Below are positions 11,197-21,867 of a DNA stretch of 64,000 bases, piece by piece. The stretch's first letter is position 1. Each line of letters begins with the position of its first letter. Both the position numbers and the translations under genes were made by a program. Source of the stretch: Pyrenochaeta sp. MPI-SDFR-AT-0127 (lineage: Eukaryota > Ascomycota > Dothideomycetes > Pleosporales > Cucurbitariaceae). Location of the stretch: NCBI GenBank assembly GCA_020747015.1, contig JAGTJM010000010.1, positions 558,001 through 622,000 on the forward strand, in the 5' to 3' direction. Under the pieces are notes generated by a model. That model saw only the letters and a program-made list of their open reading frames with translations. It made no database searches and had not been told where the DNA came from.

Positions 11197-11931
11197 TTGC
11201 CGATGTACAGATCTTCAATCTCCAATATTAACAGAAGCTCACTCGTTGCATTCAGTTTTCGAGCTCAAGCATCGGTCAAACATCGCGCCTTCCACACCCC
11301 CTCACATCTCCTTGCAGCCTTCAACATGCCGCAATCCCCCAAAATTGTCAAAGTGGAAGACTTGCCCGGCAACGAAGCAAAATGGATTGAGTTCCAAAAG
11401 ATTTCATGGCAGGACCAAACAGGGAAAAACCGTGTTTGGGAAGCCGCGTCACGAAAGACACGAGGGAAGTCAGGCGTTGATGCGGTCGCAATCAACACAA
11501 TCATCCGACACCCTTCACGCCCAACGTCCACCATCATCATCCTGCAGTACCGCCCGCCTGTCGATGCGGTATGCGTAGAACTACCAGCGGGATTGGTAGA
11601 TGAGAAGGAGAGCCCGAGCGATGCGAGTGTGCGAGAGCTGCATGAAGAGACAGGGTACAAGGGCAAACTAAAGTTCATCAGCCCGACTATCGTCAGTGAT
11701 CCAGGAATGAGTACGGCGAACATGCAGCTTGCCGTGGTGGAGGTTAATTTGAAAGAGGGTGACAAGGAGCCTGAGCAGGCGCTGGATGATGGCGAGTTTA
11801 TTGAAAGGGTGGTGGTGCCGCTTGAGGAATTATATGACAGGTTGGTGCAGTACGATAAGGAGGGCAAGGTAGTGGATGCAAGGCTTTGGCATTGGGCTGC
11901 GGGCTTTCATGCGGCGAGAACGATGTTATGA
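11197..11931 (+). CDS. YSA1: Nudix ADP-ribose pyrophosphatase (Ysa1/NUDT5-like)
   Basis: Hydrolyses ADP-ribose and related ADP-sugars to AMP and sugar phosphate. Single exon, 244 residues. The Nudix box fits Gx5Ex7REUxEExGU exactly, from Gly132 to Tyr154 (core RELHEETGY). The residues before it, with ELPAGLVDE, match the NUDT5/Ysa1 subgroup. Two starts are possible. The first ATG at 11197 adds 43 residues rich in Ser, Arg and Ala with few acids, as in a mitochondrial presequence. A second ATG at 11326 begins the conserved core (MPQSPK). One gene might therefore serve two compartments; this is inference. Confidence 0.92.
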   Translation: MPMYRSSISNINRSSLVAFSFRAQASVKHRAFHTPSHLLAAFNMPQSPKIVKVEDLPGNEAKWIEFQKISWQDQTGKNRVWEAASRKTRGKSGVDAVAINTIIRHPSRPTSTIIILQYRPPVDAVCVELPAGLVDEKESPSDASVRELHEETGYKGKLKFISPTIVSDPGMSTANMQLAVVEVNLKEGDKEPEQALDDGEFIERVVVPLEELYDRLVQYDKEGKVVDARLWHWAAGFHAARTML

Positions 11932-12318
11932 GTGAGAGCAGTTCTTGATATAGAGGATGGCCTAAGACGGCCAGGATGCGGTTGTCTTTCCTGTTTACTC
12001 ATTTAAATGGCGAGACTGTTTACCAGGATATTAAAACCTGGTGACGAACACTCAGCTTGTAGCATAAGAAATCGAGCCCTTCCAGTCATCTTCCTGGGTA
12101 AGTTCATGTAGGAATGCAATGCGCCATTGTGATGATGGAGCTGGATAGAGTGTTCCATACAATAAGTAAATGTAAAATTATCCAAGTCGTTATTAATGGC
12201 CTGCAGCTACATCCACCCTACCGTCTTTAAAATGATACCTTACGGTTTACCTCAGCTCGAGGGCCTGCTACGCAAACATACTTCATAAACTACAACTTCA
12301 GTCAGAAGACTACGACAT
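11932..12318. other. Convergent 3' intergenic region
   Basis: Lies between the stop codons of the Nudix and butanediol dehydrogenase genes. Only 3' untranslated sequence is expected; nothing further was seen. Confidence 0.5.
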
Positions 12319-13485
12319 TTAGTCTCCACCACCAACCTCCACCAAAATCTTAACCTGGTTATCCTTGTCATTAATCAGGCTCTTGAAACCTTTCTCTTCC
12401 ACTTCGGAAAGCTTGATCTTCTGTGTGATCATCTCGTGGGGCTTCATGCTGCCATTGCTCAGCGCATCCAGAACTTCTTGGAAGTCTCCCACCGCGTAGG
12501 TCGCAACACCCATGTACGTCCGTTCCTTGAAATTGAAGTCATTTGTGTTGATCGTGCACGGCTTCTCCCAGATGGCAATATTGACTACGCAACCTCGTGC
12601 TCGAGTGGCATGAACTGCTTGATCGAGTGCTGCCTGTACACCGGCGCAGTCGTACGTAACGTGTACACCTTTTTTGTCGGTGAGCTCACGGCAGCGAGCC
12701 ACGATATCTTCTTTGGTGGGGTCAATGATGTAGTCTGCGCCGAATTTCTTTGCAAATTCTTGTCGTCGCCGGCTGACCTCTGAGACAATGATCTTGTCAC
12801 AGCCTTTTGCCTTCAAAGCGAGAATCGTGGATATGCCAATAGGGCCACCTCCGAGGATGAGTGCGACATCACCCTTTTTGAACGGGCTGATCTTGACAGC
12901 ATGCCAGCCCACTGCCAGAGGTTCAACCAATGCACCGATCTCGAGCGGGACATTATCTGGAAGGTGGTAGAGTGTTGACTCTGGAACAACAATGTGATCA
13001 GCAAGCCCGCCGCCCCATCCGCTTAATCCAAGGAAACCATTCTGCCAACAGCAATTTTGTAAGCCTTCCTCGCATGCGCCGCAGGTTCCATCGTAAATGA
13101 TCGGTTGGATAACGACTCTATCGCCGGCCTTATATTCTGTCACGCCCTCACCTACTTCTTCTACAATACCACTAAACTCGTGTCCGAAAGTCAGGGGAAT
13201 GCTTTCACCGGTTATTGGGTGGGGAGTGGTAGGGCAGAGATTGGGACCTCCGAGATATTCATGCAGGTCTATTTATGTCAGTCAAGGTTCTGGCGTACAT
13301 GACGCATGCGTTTCCATACCAGTCCCGCATATTCCTACCCATGATGGCTTAAGCTTCACCTGGCCTGCACTTAATTTAGGGATTGGTATCTTCTCGTATC
13401 TCAGGTCGTGCTGGCCGTGAAATCTGACCGCGTTCATTGTTCCCTCCCCATCTGCAGGCGGTTGATAGGCTTCTTGCGGTGCCAT
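12319..13485 (-). CDS. Zinc-dependent 2,3-butanediol dehydrogenase-like MDR
   Basis: Medium-chain dehydrogenase that interconverts vicinal diols and acyloins (acetoin/butanediol type) with NAD. Exons 13485-13320 and 13268-12319 join in phase across a 51 nt intron (GTATGG donor, AATAG acceptor) to give 371 residues. Catalytic zinc ligands are Cys53 (GICGTD) and His85-Glu86 (GHEFSG). The structural zinc loop has Cys-x2-Cys-x7-Cys, with Asp where many relatives have the first Cys. The Rossmann turn is LGGGPIG. An internal Met17 begins the part conserved in relatives, so the true start may be 13437. There is no signal peptide, so it is likely cytosolic. Sorbitol-type activity cannot be excluded. 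Confidence 0.9.
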
Positions 13486-14807
13486 CGTGCTAATGGCGTA
13501 CCGCTCTCTATGGCTGTTGAAAGTGGTAGATTACAGTGTCAGATTTCAGGCGAGCCCTGAAGTTTGTGCGTGTTTTGGAGCTGTTCAATGGTAAATGCGA
13601 TAGCGGAAACAATCCAGGAATGTAACTATGGCAATGCGGGGAGCTCCATGATAAGGCTTGCCCAACTGATCGACCTTCAGGGTTCCGGTTATCTTCACAG
13701 TACCATGTGAAAACCTGTCTTCTGCATCATGTCGCTCCTCACGATTCGTTGTCACGGAGGCAAGGCGCCCGTTCACAAGAGGCTGGTTTACGGAATACTT
13801 GATTGGGTAACTCGCCGGCTGATCACCCCGCACCCTCAACGCGGGGTACTTCTAGTAGATTTCATTCGGGACAGCGAATATGCCTATTGCAGGCTTCCGG
13901 CGCTGTAGAAATGGTACATTGTAGCACGATGTGTTGAGCGGTGAAGGCAGTACTGCGCTTGTTGAAGTTCCATGTAGGCCATGGTAAATGTTCAAGAGAA
14001 TACTGCCCCAGGTGGTTTACAAGACTGTGCGTGAAGACGGCTCAGCCCTGCTGAAGTGCTTGAACGGTGTTCATAAGAGTTCTTCAAAGGAAAGAATGCC
14101 ATCGACATGGACGGGCTAAGCACTTTAACCTCAAGAGACAATGACGTCGGCAGGCCCTTGCCACAACCAGCCTAGCGTAAGCGACTCGGAATTCTCTCGT
14201 CGCATCTCTGCCCGATCGGAACGACGCTCGGAATCATAGTGAAGTCTAGGCGAATCTTTGGAATAGATGGAGACTCTACGTTTGTGTCTGAGGCCTAAGC
14301 ATTGGGCCAAAGTTCATCAATGGGTGGAGAAGCCGTGGGGTGGACCCTGGAACTTTTTTCGATCTTATGACGAAACCATTACATTTCGAGGTCTTCGATT
14401 CAGACAACTTGACAAAGAATGGACACTTCTCTAATCGGGGGACAGCGCTCCGAGGCCGACACTCAGCCCGGAGGTCGACGTTGTGCGAGTTTCTAGTTGT
14501 CGTTGCTGACGCGCTGGTGACGACGCGATTGGACACCAACAAAGCTTTTTTCGTAGATCTGTTTTCGCCCAATTAGATAGAGAAAAAGAAGAGCTCCATT
14601 GGCGGACAGTTTCCTAGTCTCGGCCTGTTCCATGACCTCACTGGCAGATTCCGACGAGCCGATTTTATGGAGCTCACGATTGACGAGCGCTCAAATACGC
14701 CCAGTTGCCCCTCAACACCTGCCCCTCCTTCTGATCCGCAGTGTCTAAACTTTTCCCTACACACCTAATTATCCCAGTTCAAAAAAGCTCAGTTTGCACA
14801 TTCAAAG
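13486..14807. other. Divergent promoter region between two alcohol dehydrogenases
   Basis: About 1.3 kb between the divergent butanediol-type and CAD-type dehydrogenase genes. Short frames at 13585-13839 and 14276-14572 (both minus) show no protein features. A TGACGTC site near 14140 is CRE-like. Nothing else was seen. Confidence 0.45.
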
Positions 14808-16014
14808 ATGCCTTACCCCGAGACCACCGACGCGTTCGCCGTGACCGACATCAAAAACTGGAGCACCTTCAAGCGACAAGAGGTCAGCCTTTTCACCAGA
14901 TTTTGTCATCTCAATTGTGTTAACACATATTGTAGTTGCCCCTCAAAAAGTTCGAGGAACACGACGTTGATATTGCCATCGATGCCTGCGGTGTTTGTGC
15001 TTCCGATGTACACACAATCACTGGTGGATGGGGATCAGACATTCCTCTTCCCCTCTGTGTAGGACATGAGGTCATTGGCAAGGTCGTCAAAGTTGGCTCA
15101 AAAGTCACAAAGGTCAAAGTTGGAGACCGCGCTGGTGTTGGCGCTCAGATCGGCGCCGATCTTACATGTGGCAACTGCAAGCAAGACCAGGAGAACTACT
15201 GCCCAAATTCAGTCGACACATATGGTGCAAAGCATACCGATGGCACTGTCGCTCAGGGTGGCTACTCCAGCCACATTCGAGGACACGAATACTTCGTTTT
15301 CAAGATTCCAGACAACCTCGATACCGCGCTTGCAGCACCAATGCTGTGCGCTGGCCTGACTACTTACGCTCCTTTGAAGAGACTAGGAGCTGGTCCGGGC
15401 AAGAAAATTGCCATCGTCGGACTGTAAGTGCCCAGTTCACTTTCTGGAAGAGAGAGCAGGATAATGAGTACTGACTTCATCATAGTGGTGGTCTCGGCCA
15501 CTTCGGTGTACTTTGGTCTGTGGCATTGGGTGCCGAAACCTATGTCATCTCGCACTCTCCTAAGAAGAGGGAAGACGCACTAGAGATGGGCGCCAAAGAT
15601 TTCATCGTCACAAGTGAGAAGGGCTGGGCTGAGAACTGGAAGTTCCAGTTCGACTTCATCATCAACACCGCCGACGCCACCGACAAATTCGACCTCTCTG
15701 AATACTTCTCTACACTCAAGGTTGGCGGTACCTTCCACATGGTTGGCTTCCCAGACAACCCGCTCCCAGCGATGCAGGCTCAGATCTTCGCTCCCAACGG
15801 CTGCTACATGGGCGCATCGCACATCGGTAACAGGCCCGAGATGGAAGAGATGTTGGAGCTTGCGTCCAAGCAGAACATCAAGAGCTGGGTTCAAGAAATC
15901 AAGATCAGCGAAGCAGGCATCAAGGAGGCTGTTGAGCGTGTATACAAGAACGACAACGTACGATACAGATTTACGCTCACCGGCTATGATGAGGTATTTG
16001 GAAAGAGGGCATAA
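14808..16014 (+). CDS. NADP-dependent alcohol dehydrogenase, CAD/ADH6 family
   Basis: Zinc MDR of the cinnamyl-alcohol dehydrogenase group, which reduces aldehydes (often aromatic or medium-chain) to alcohols with NADPH. Exons 14808-14882, 14936-15423 and 15486-16014 join in phase to give 363 residues, normal for the family. Zinc ligands are Cys46 (CGVCASD) and His69-Glu70 (GHEVIG), with a further Cys in PMLCAGLT. The structural loop is CGNC...NYC. Intron 2 interrupts the Rossmann motif, which reads GLGGLGHFG after splicing. The second intron has GTAAGT and CATAG. The protein is probably cytosolic. Confidence 0.93.
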
Positions 16015-16123
16015 TTCTTTTGTGCAAGGTTTGAGCGTATGGTTATAACTTTAAGATATAATAGATAGTCACAAATGTATTATGATATTCTGAACAAAAA
16101 AAAGTGCTCATGCCGTCATTGTT

Positions 16124-16170
16124 GCTGCCCCACCAAGGACAGCGCGGCCGCGTCGCGGCTGCCCCACCAA
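16124..16170. repeat. 13 bp direct repeat upstream of ctf8
   Basis: GCTGCCCCACCAA occurs at 16124-16136 and again at 16158-16170, separated by a GC-rich spacer. The two copies lie about 90-135 bp before the ctf8 start, so they could be a paired factor site. Confidence 0.5.
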
Positions 16171-16258
16171 ACATTGTATTTCGTGCCAGCCGCGAAGATC
16201 GCCTCTTTACGCGATAACTTTCTGCTTCACGACTTCGACCCTCCTTAGCCACGCAGCA

Positions 16259-16768
16259 ATGCCTTCCATCACCCTCCATCCTCCTGCCCGCTCACCTTCC
16301 ACTGCGAGTGGCCTCGAGAATCCCCTCCCACAGCTACTGCACACGCCCTCTGGCCTCGCAATCCTCGAAGTGCAAGGAACATTCCACTTTCCTGCCTCTG
16401 ATCAATCATTTACACAAGTCGGCAAATTCGTCTTCCCGTTCTATAACCCATTGCTCAACGACCCAAGCGACACAAAATGGATGAAGCGCGTGTATTTGTA
16501 TGTCGGCAAAGGCCAGAGGATGACAGGGGAATGCAAAAAGCTAGCGAAGCCAATTGGAATCATCAGGAAACGAGAAAAGCGCAGTGACGGTAAAGGAGAG
16601 GATGTGGACATGGGCGGTGTGGGTGAGGAAGACTTGGGAAGGTTAGAGGAAGATGATGATGTGGAGAAAGTCCAGGACGAAGAACTCGAGATTGTGGAAG
16701 TGGTGAAATACAAAATTGTATTTTCTGCAAGGCCTGAGCCGATCAGTGGTGTAGAAGAGGCGGAATGA
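16259..16768 (+). CDS. ctf8: Ctf8, subunit of the alternative clamp loader Ctf18-RFC
   Basis: Small nuclear subunit that, with Dcc1, modifies the Ctf18-RFC complex acting on PCNA and supports sister-chromatid cohesion. Single exon, 169 residues. It shows the conserved Ctf8 features in order: LPQLLHTPSGLAILEVQGT (residues 24-42), a GKFVFPFYNP segment, RVYLYVGKGQRMTGE, KKLAKPIGIIRKR, and the C-terminal VVKYKIVFSARPEPI strand. An acidic insert rich in Asp, Glu and Gly separates the last two blocks and is a common variable region. The gene is co-oriented with and 244 bp after the alcohol dehydrogenase. Confidence 0.92.
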   Translation: MPSITLHPPARSPSTASGLENPLPQLLHTPSGLAILEVQGTFHFPASDQSFTQVGKFVFPFYNPLLNDPSDTKWMKRVYLYVGKGQRMTGECKKLAKPIGIIRKREKRSDGKGEDVDMGGVGEEDLGRLEEDDDVEKVQDEELEIVEVVKYKIVFSARPEPISGVEEAE

Positions 16769-17351
16769 GGGATGACTTTAGAAGACAAAACTCGCGATTG
16801 CAACGAGATCCAACGTGCCGAGAAACTCGTGTCTTGGGACCTCACAGCTTGCTGAAAGGACAAACATCACACAGCAAGCGGCGCCATTGTCGGCCCAGAG
16901 ACCGGGATTGAATTTCGTTACCCACCCCCAAAGTTCGGTGCGAGCACCAACGCAAGTCTCAAAGGTCTGACCCGGTTTTTGAGGCTCGGTAGCTACCTCT
17001 CCGCATTGTCTGGCACCACCAAAAGGAGGCTGCAGCCATTCAAGCTCAAGAACAAGAAATTGAGCAATCTTCTTCCGAATAAGCATATTACAATCCCAGC
17101 TCCGAATCCAGGGTATGGTGCGCATGGCTTCGCTTGCAGGCTCTGGGGTACTTTAACCACTTTACGCGGCAGCTACGGTCCGATGTTATATACACCATGA
17201 ACACTATATCTGGCATCACATGGTGTGTGTTCTGGAAGCCACGGAATGCCATATATACAGCTACCTATGGACTTATCGAGGTCGAAAGTGGTACAGACAT
17301 TTCATTGCCAGTCTTTAGGTTCTCAAAATCTCTTTGGCTTCAATCCTCATC
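16769..17351. other. Intergenic upstream of CBM1 gene
   Basis: Contains the CBM1 gene promoter. The overlapping frames here have no recognisable product. Confidence 0.5.
17251..17258 (+). promoter_or_regulatory. TATA box of CBM1 gene
   Basis: ATATATAC, 101 bp before the CBM1 gene ATG. Confidence 0.4.
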
Positions 17352-18273
17352 ATGCGTTTTTTGTCTACAGCACTACTGGTCGCCCTATCGGGTACCGCCT
17401 CTGCAGTTGTTGGAGACTGGCAACAATGTAAGCCCGCTTTGATATATTCTAATTGCAATGACTAATGCAGGTCAAGGTGGTGGGATAAACCACACAGGAG
17501 AGACTGTATGCAACTCTGGCTCAGGTTGTGTCAAGATCAAGTACGCATCTAACTTCCAAATTTGTCAACTTTACATGACGATTAACCAATATACAGTGAC
17601 TATTACTCGCAATGTCAACCTGGTGCCGCGCCTGCACCTGAGCCAACGCCACAACCTCAGCCCACATCCGCACCGCAATCCTCCGGGGTGGTCACAAGCG
17701 GCACTCCCACCACAACCAATGCACCAGCAGGGACTGGCCCTGGAAAGACACTTCAAAGCGGCTATTACTGGATTCGCGGCGTCGCAGCTCCTAGTAAGCC
17801 TGTCTACAGTGACTATGCATGAGATGTACACTGACTTTGTTGCTCCTTTCCTCGCAGACTTTCACAAGTACATCCAAACCAACCCTCTCTACTCCACTGG
17901 CCCTGCTCTTCTAGGTGACTACACAACTGCCGGCCAATTGCAGGTCGTGGACGGGCAACTCGTTCAGCTGGTATCTGCGCCTGGTGAGCCCGTGAAGCTA
18001 CTCTACGCCGTTGTGTCTGAAACGCGATACATCAATGATAACTCCCTCTCAGTTACCTTTTCACAGACGAAGAATACGTACGGAACGTTTGCTTGGGGCG
18101 GTGATGACCTTCAGTGGAGTGTTGCGGGGGTTAATAGGCCAAATAAGTCGGCATGGTATGTTTGTACCGGCCAAAAGTTGTACATCAACTTGGGCAACTA
18201 TCTGTATCAAACTCCAGCTGGGTGTGCGGATCAGACGATTCACTATTACAATGACAAGACTGCGAATAACTAG
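17352..18273 (+). CDS. Secreted CBM1 protein with an uncharacterised C-terminal domain
   Basis: Predicted extracellular protein of 252 residues from four exons: 17352-17427, 17471-17540, 17597-17793 and 17858-18273, all in phase. Residues 1-18 are a signal peptide ending in TASA. Residues about 21-57 are a fungal cellulose-binding module (CBM1): four Cys (26, 39, 45, 55), an aromatic start WQQC and the YYSQC end. Two small exons carry this module. A Pro/Thr/Ser-rich linker (about 58-103) leads to a domain of about 145 residues beginning YYWIRGV, with conserved-looking LLGDYTTAGQ and Trp-rich segments; I do not recognise a catalytic family in it. The likely role is binding plant cell wall or chitin while the unknown domain acts; the second half is inference. 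Confidence 0.87.
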
Positions 18274-19450
18274 GTATAGGGAGTGGACAACAATGTGGTG
18301 AGCAAGACGGCAAAGGAAGAAGAGTGCATCTCGGTGGATTTGAGTGGCACTTTAACCCTTCTCCTTCATTTGATACAACGTAAAAACAATAGTAAACAAG
18401 CTACATGATACTGATTATCTTCATTAAGGAAAAAGTGAACATCATTTTGGAAGTCTGATAAGGCAGACAAACCATGCCTCTATCTGTATGGGCGCTTAGA
18501 AGTGCTCAAGTGCCGCAATTACACCGCCCCAAGAAAGGCGCTTTCCATCAACTTCTTGAACATGTTGCTCTTTGATCTTATTGTAACATAATTGAATTAT
18601 GAGAGAAGAGAGAAGATAGAAAACATTGTAAATCAACCGCTGGGGGACAAACTCGACACCTCCCTGGATTCTCATTTGTTCATGAGGCTGCGCTGATAGC
18701 TTTTGCGGCGCAAAATCTGCCATGACAACTTAGGCTGCTACAAATTAGCAAAACGTGTGATGCGATCAAGGGAATGTGTGATATCTTGAAAATATGTGGC
18801 GCAGCAGATGGGGTTGCGGCTCGATTTCTGAAGAGAAGGATGAGGCAAGTGTGATCGGCACTTAGTACTTCTCCATCTCGACAAAACTTCGCATTACCTA
18901 CAAGGAATAGTCTAATTAGCACCTGAAGTCCGCGGTCAGAGGCGTAGAAGTACATTGAGTAGAGCGCCCTGAACAAGCGCTGCGCTCGCGCAACCACAAG
19001 TATCCTGCGAGTCTCAGTTCGAGAGGACAAATTGTAGACATGGCGCATCACCAAATTCGAATGCCTTTTGAATTACTGAGTAGACAAGAGTGTTTTTTGG
19101 CCCCTTACTACCCTGTGATACAGAAATTGCTCCTGCATACACAAGCAATGATATTCACCGACATCCAATCATAACAAAACATGCTTACGTTGGATCTGCA
19201 TAGCCGCATGCACAGGACTGCGGTCCGCAACATCAACCCTGAGTAACCTAGCACAGGCTTACGCTTGGTTCTTGGTCTGTACAACATACGGAGATATATC
19301 TGCATGGCCCGCCTTCCATTCTGTTTGGGCCCAAGGATGACTTGATTTCTACGCGACTTTTTGAGTGCATAACTCAAAATCCTTCACCTTATTGAACTTG
19401 AAGGGTGGCCCTTTCAAGACCGCCGTACAAGAACCGATACCGTCCTGATC
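18274..19450. other. Intergenic, no gene seen
   Basis: About 1.2 kb between the CBM1 gene and the rhodopsin-domain gene. Minus frames at 18496-18723, 18680-19054 and 19108-19377 lack recognisable content. No repeat was noticed. Confidence 0.5.
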
Positions 19451-20792
19451 ATGTCCGACGTGGATCTCTCCAAGATCCCTCTTGCACCGAACCCCGATGG
19501 AGCACCGCCGAATTTTATCGACCCTCCATCACTAGAGCCTGCATTCTTAGGAGTGGGAATATCGCTCATGACTATCAGTGCAATACTTCTTGCCATCCGA
19601 ATCATTGCCAACTATAAACATGTTGGTAAACTGTGGTTCGACGATTGTAAACCTACGCCTCGGCGATAACATCCATATTATGAGCTTACAACTTCTATAG
19701 TTCTATGTATCATCGCCTGGGTAATATCAGTAGGCTACTGGGCCTTATTTCGAACTCTCGTAGCCGACGGCACGGCCCGTCACGCCTGGGACATACCTGC
19801 CAGCATGGTCACACCCTCGTACGTGAAACGGCTTCTTGCTCAACAAATCCTTGGCAACCTCGCAATGTGGGCAGTGAAAGCATGCATCCTAGCACTCTTC
19901 ATTCGTATCTTTGACAGCATACGATGGATACGCATTACTTCATACACCTTGATTGTCGCCGTCGGTCTATTTTATTTGGCCGCCATTGCTATGTGGTCAG
20001 CATACTGCACACCTCGACCCGGTGAAAACTGGGGTGCATCGGCTCTTGAACGAGCTTCATCACAAGGTATATCAGGCCTCGTGGTTGCTATTGGCGTTGT
20101 AGGACTCGTGGTGGACTGTATCATCTTTGCGCTACCGTTCCCTATCATCATTGGGTTAAACATGCGAACCTCGAAGAAGTTGGGACTTCTTGTTGTATTC
20201 GCTGTCGCCTTCTGGTATGTACACGATAATCATAAGCATCTCGATTAAGAAGCATTATATACTGACTAGGTTAGTACCGTAGTCGCTGCGTGTGCTTCGC
20301 TCGCATACCGCATTGTGGCCTTTCAAGGTGCCCGTGGTGACCCGACGTGGGTTGGGATGAACGTATGCATTACTTCGTATGTATATTGCATTGTCGCATG
20401 ATATGAACTCGATTATGCTGACTACTAGAATTAGTACCGCCGAACAGTTTGGCACTGTCATTGTCAGCTGCGCACCAGGACTAGCATCTTTCTGGTACAA
20501 CGTCTTCACCAAGTCTCGGATCTACTCAAGTCTCCATTCGAGGATCTTACACCGACACAACACAATGAACAAGGAGCATGAAGATGAGCCTCATCGATAC
20601 CCGTCGGACGAATATCTTGCAAACATAAAGATGAAGAAGTGCGATCCGTACCAGGTCACCGACCTTGGGACGCGATCTGACGTGTCTGAAAATGGTACAT
20701 ATCCTACGGAGCGTTTCATGGGTCCGGACGGCGTTATCATGAGTGTTGTTCCCAAGAGGACCCTCATTGACCAACGCTCTGAGTCTGGATGA
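19451..20792 (+). CDS. Seven-transmembrane fungal rhodopsin-domain (Pth11/SAT4-type) membrane protein
   Basis: Integral membrane protein of the large fungal rhodopsin-like family related to Pth11-type receptors. Exons 19451-19646, 19701-20214, 20275-20376 and 20429-20792 join in phase to give 391 residues. Intron 2 uses GTATGT and the acceptor GTTAG; an acceptor four bases earlier would lead to a stop. Hydrophobic helices can be seen at the N-terminus (GVGISLMTISAILLAIRI), then after each intron, for example ILGNLAMWAVKACILALFI and VVDCIIFALPFPIIIGL, with short loops between. A Cys in WSAYCTP and a later polar C-terminal tail of about 100 residues fit the family. It probably sits in the plasma membrane. 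Ligand and signalling role are unknown. Confidence 0.87.
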
Positions 20793-21462
20793 TATGGCTG
20801 TGCGCACGGCTTTTCAATGATAGATATGCTGTCTATAAAAGCGAGACATTATCTACAAGGCCTTCCGATAACACCGAGATGATCGAAGTTGCACTCTTCT
20901 ATGCGAACTGGTTCTCTTTCCAGCTTCAATGTAAGAAGCCAAAGCGTGAACCAGGTAACTCGCGACACCTACACAGGTTATGGTTTTCAAATAACACAGT
21001 CGCGGTACTACATCACTATTACGAAAAAGTCACGGTGTACGGGGTACACTAGGTCATAGTACACGAAAGAGTACTATTAGAGATGTTTCTTCTAGGAGCT
21101 GCGTTGTGTAATGCATCTAACTCCTCAGTAAGATTGTGCAGGCGTTGTTTAATAAGAACGTGTCAGATCTTATCGATGTATGCAATCTTGTCTAGACTCT
21201 CGACCAGCGATAGGTCTCACAATATATTGTTAAGAAATTAGGATAGCCACAATGAAGTGAGTACATTCTAAAAGTTGGCCCGTGTTATGTGTTGAACTAA
21301 CAGTGAGCCAGACCAATCTAATGACATGCGCAGAGCATGAAGAAAAAGTGAGGTAAAGACTGTCATTCAACTCTCCCTCGAATTCAGTGCCGCTTCCGCC
21401 TACACATTCCTACTACCATTGCTCCGTCCTCTTCGAACAGCCCACCTTACGTCACCAAGCAT
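20793..21462. other. Intergenic with 3' flank shared by the paralogue pair
   Basis: Mostly nondescript. Bases 21286-21320 (GTGTTGAACTAACAG and following GAGCCA) match 22689-22720, downstream of the second paralogue. This marks one edge of the duplicated segment. Confidence 0.55.
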
Positions 21463-21867
21463 CTAGCAAACAACTTTATAAGTGTGGTACTGGCTGATGT
21501 CCTTGCACAACCCCAAGTCTTCAGGAAGTTTGAAAGTCTGGGACGACCCAGTGCAGTCTGTGGAAGACTCGTAGACCGTAACTGTAGATCCTGTTATCTC
21601 CAGTCACAAAATCAGGTTGCAATACGTCTCCTTACGCTTGCACGATGTTCGAGCCGTATTCCACAGTGTGAACCGGGCACCAGGCAGAGAGTAGCATTTA
21701 TCGCTCTCAATGTTGTGGTGCTCAGTGCGCACGTTGGTGGCACTGTCCCGGCAACTAGCCTCGGGCCAAGTGACGAAGTCAGCAGCGCGAGGCTCGTAGA
21801 CGGAGGTAGCAGGCATGGCCATCACAGCAAGGCTGGAGGCAAGGGCAAGGGCAACAGAGAGCTTCAT
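21463..21867 (-). CDS. Small secreted six-cysteine protein, copy A
   Basis: Predicted secreted protein of 119 residues. Exons 21867-21636 and 21590-21463 are joined across a 45 nt phase-1 intron (GTAAGG donor, AACAG acceptor). Residues 1-18 or so are a signal peptide (MKLSVALALASSLAVMAM). The mature part has six cysteines, one being the last residue before the stop. Sequence landmarks shared with copy B at 22883-23289 are a Trp-containing start (FVTWPEASC), LPGA-F, STV after the intron, LCKDI and a VVC end. Same intron position and phase, length and cysteine count show the two are paralogues. I know no named family for it; small size, secretion and cysteines are compatible with an apoplastic effector-like or surface protein, which is inference. 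Confidence 0.82.
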
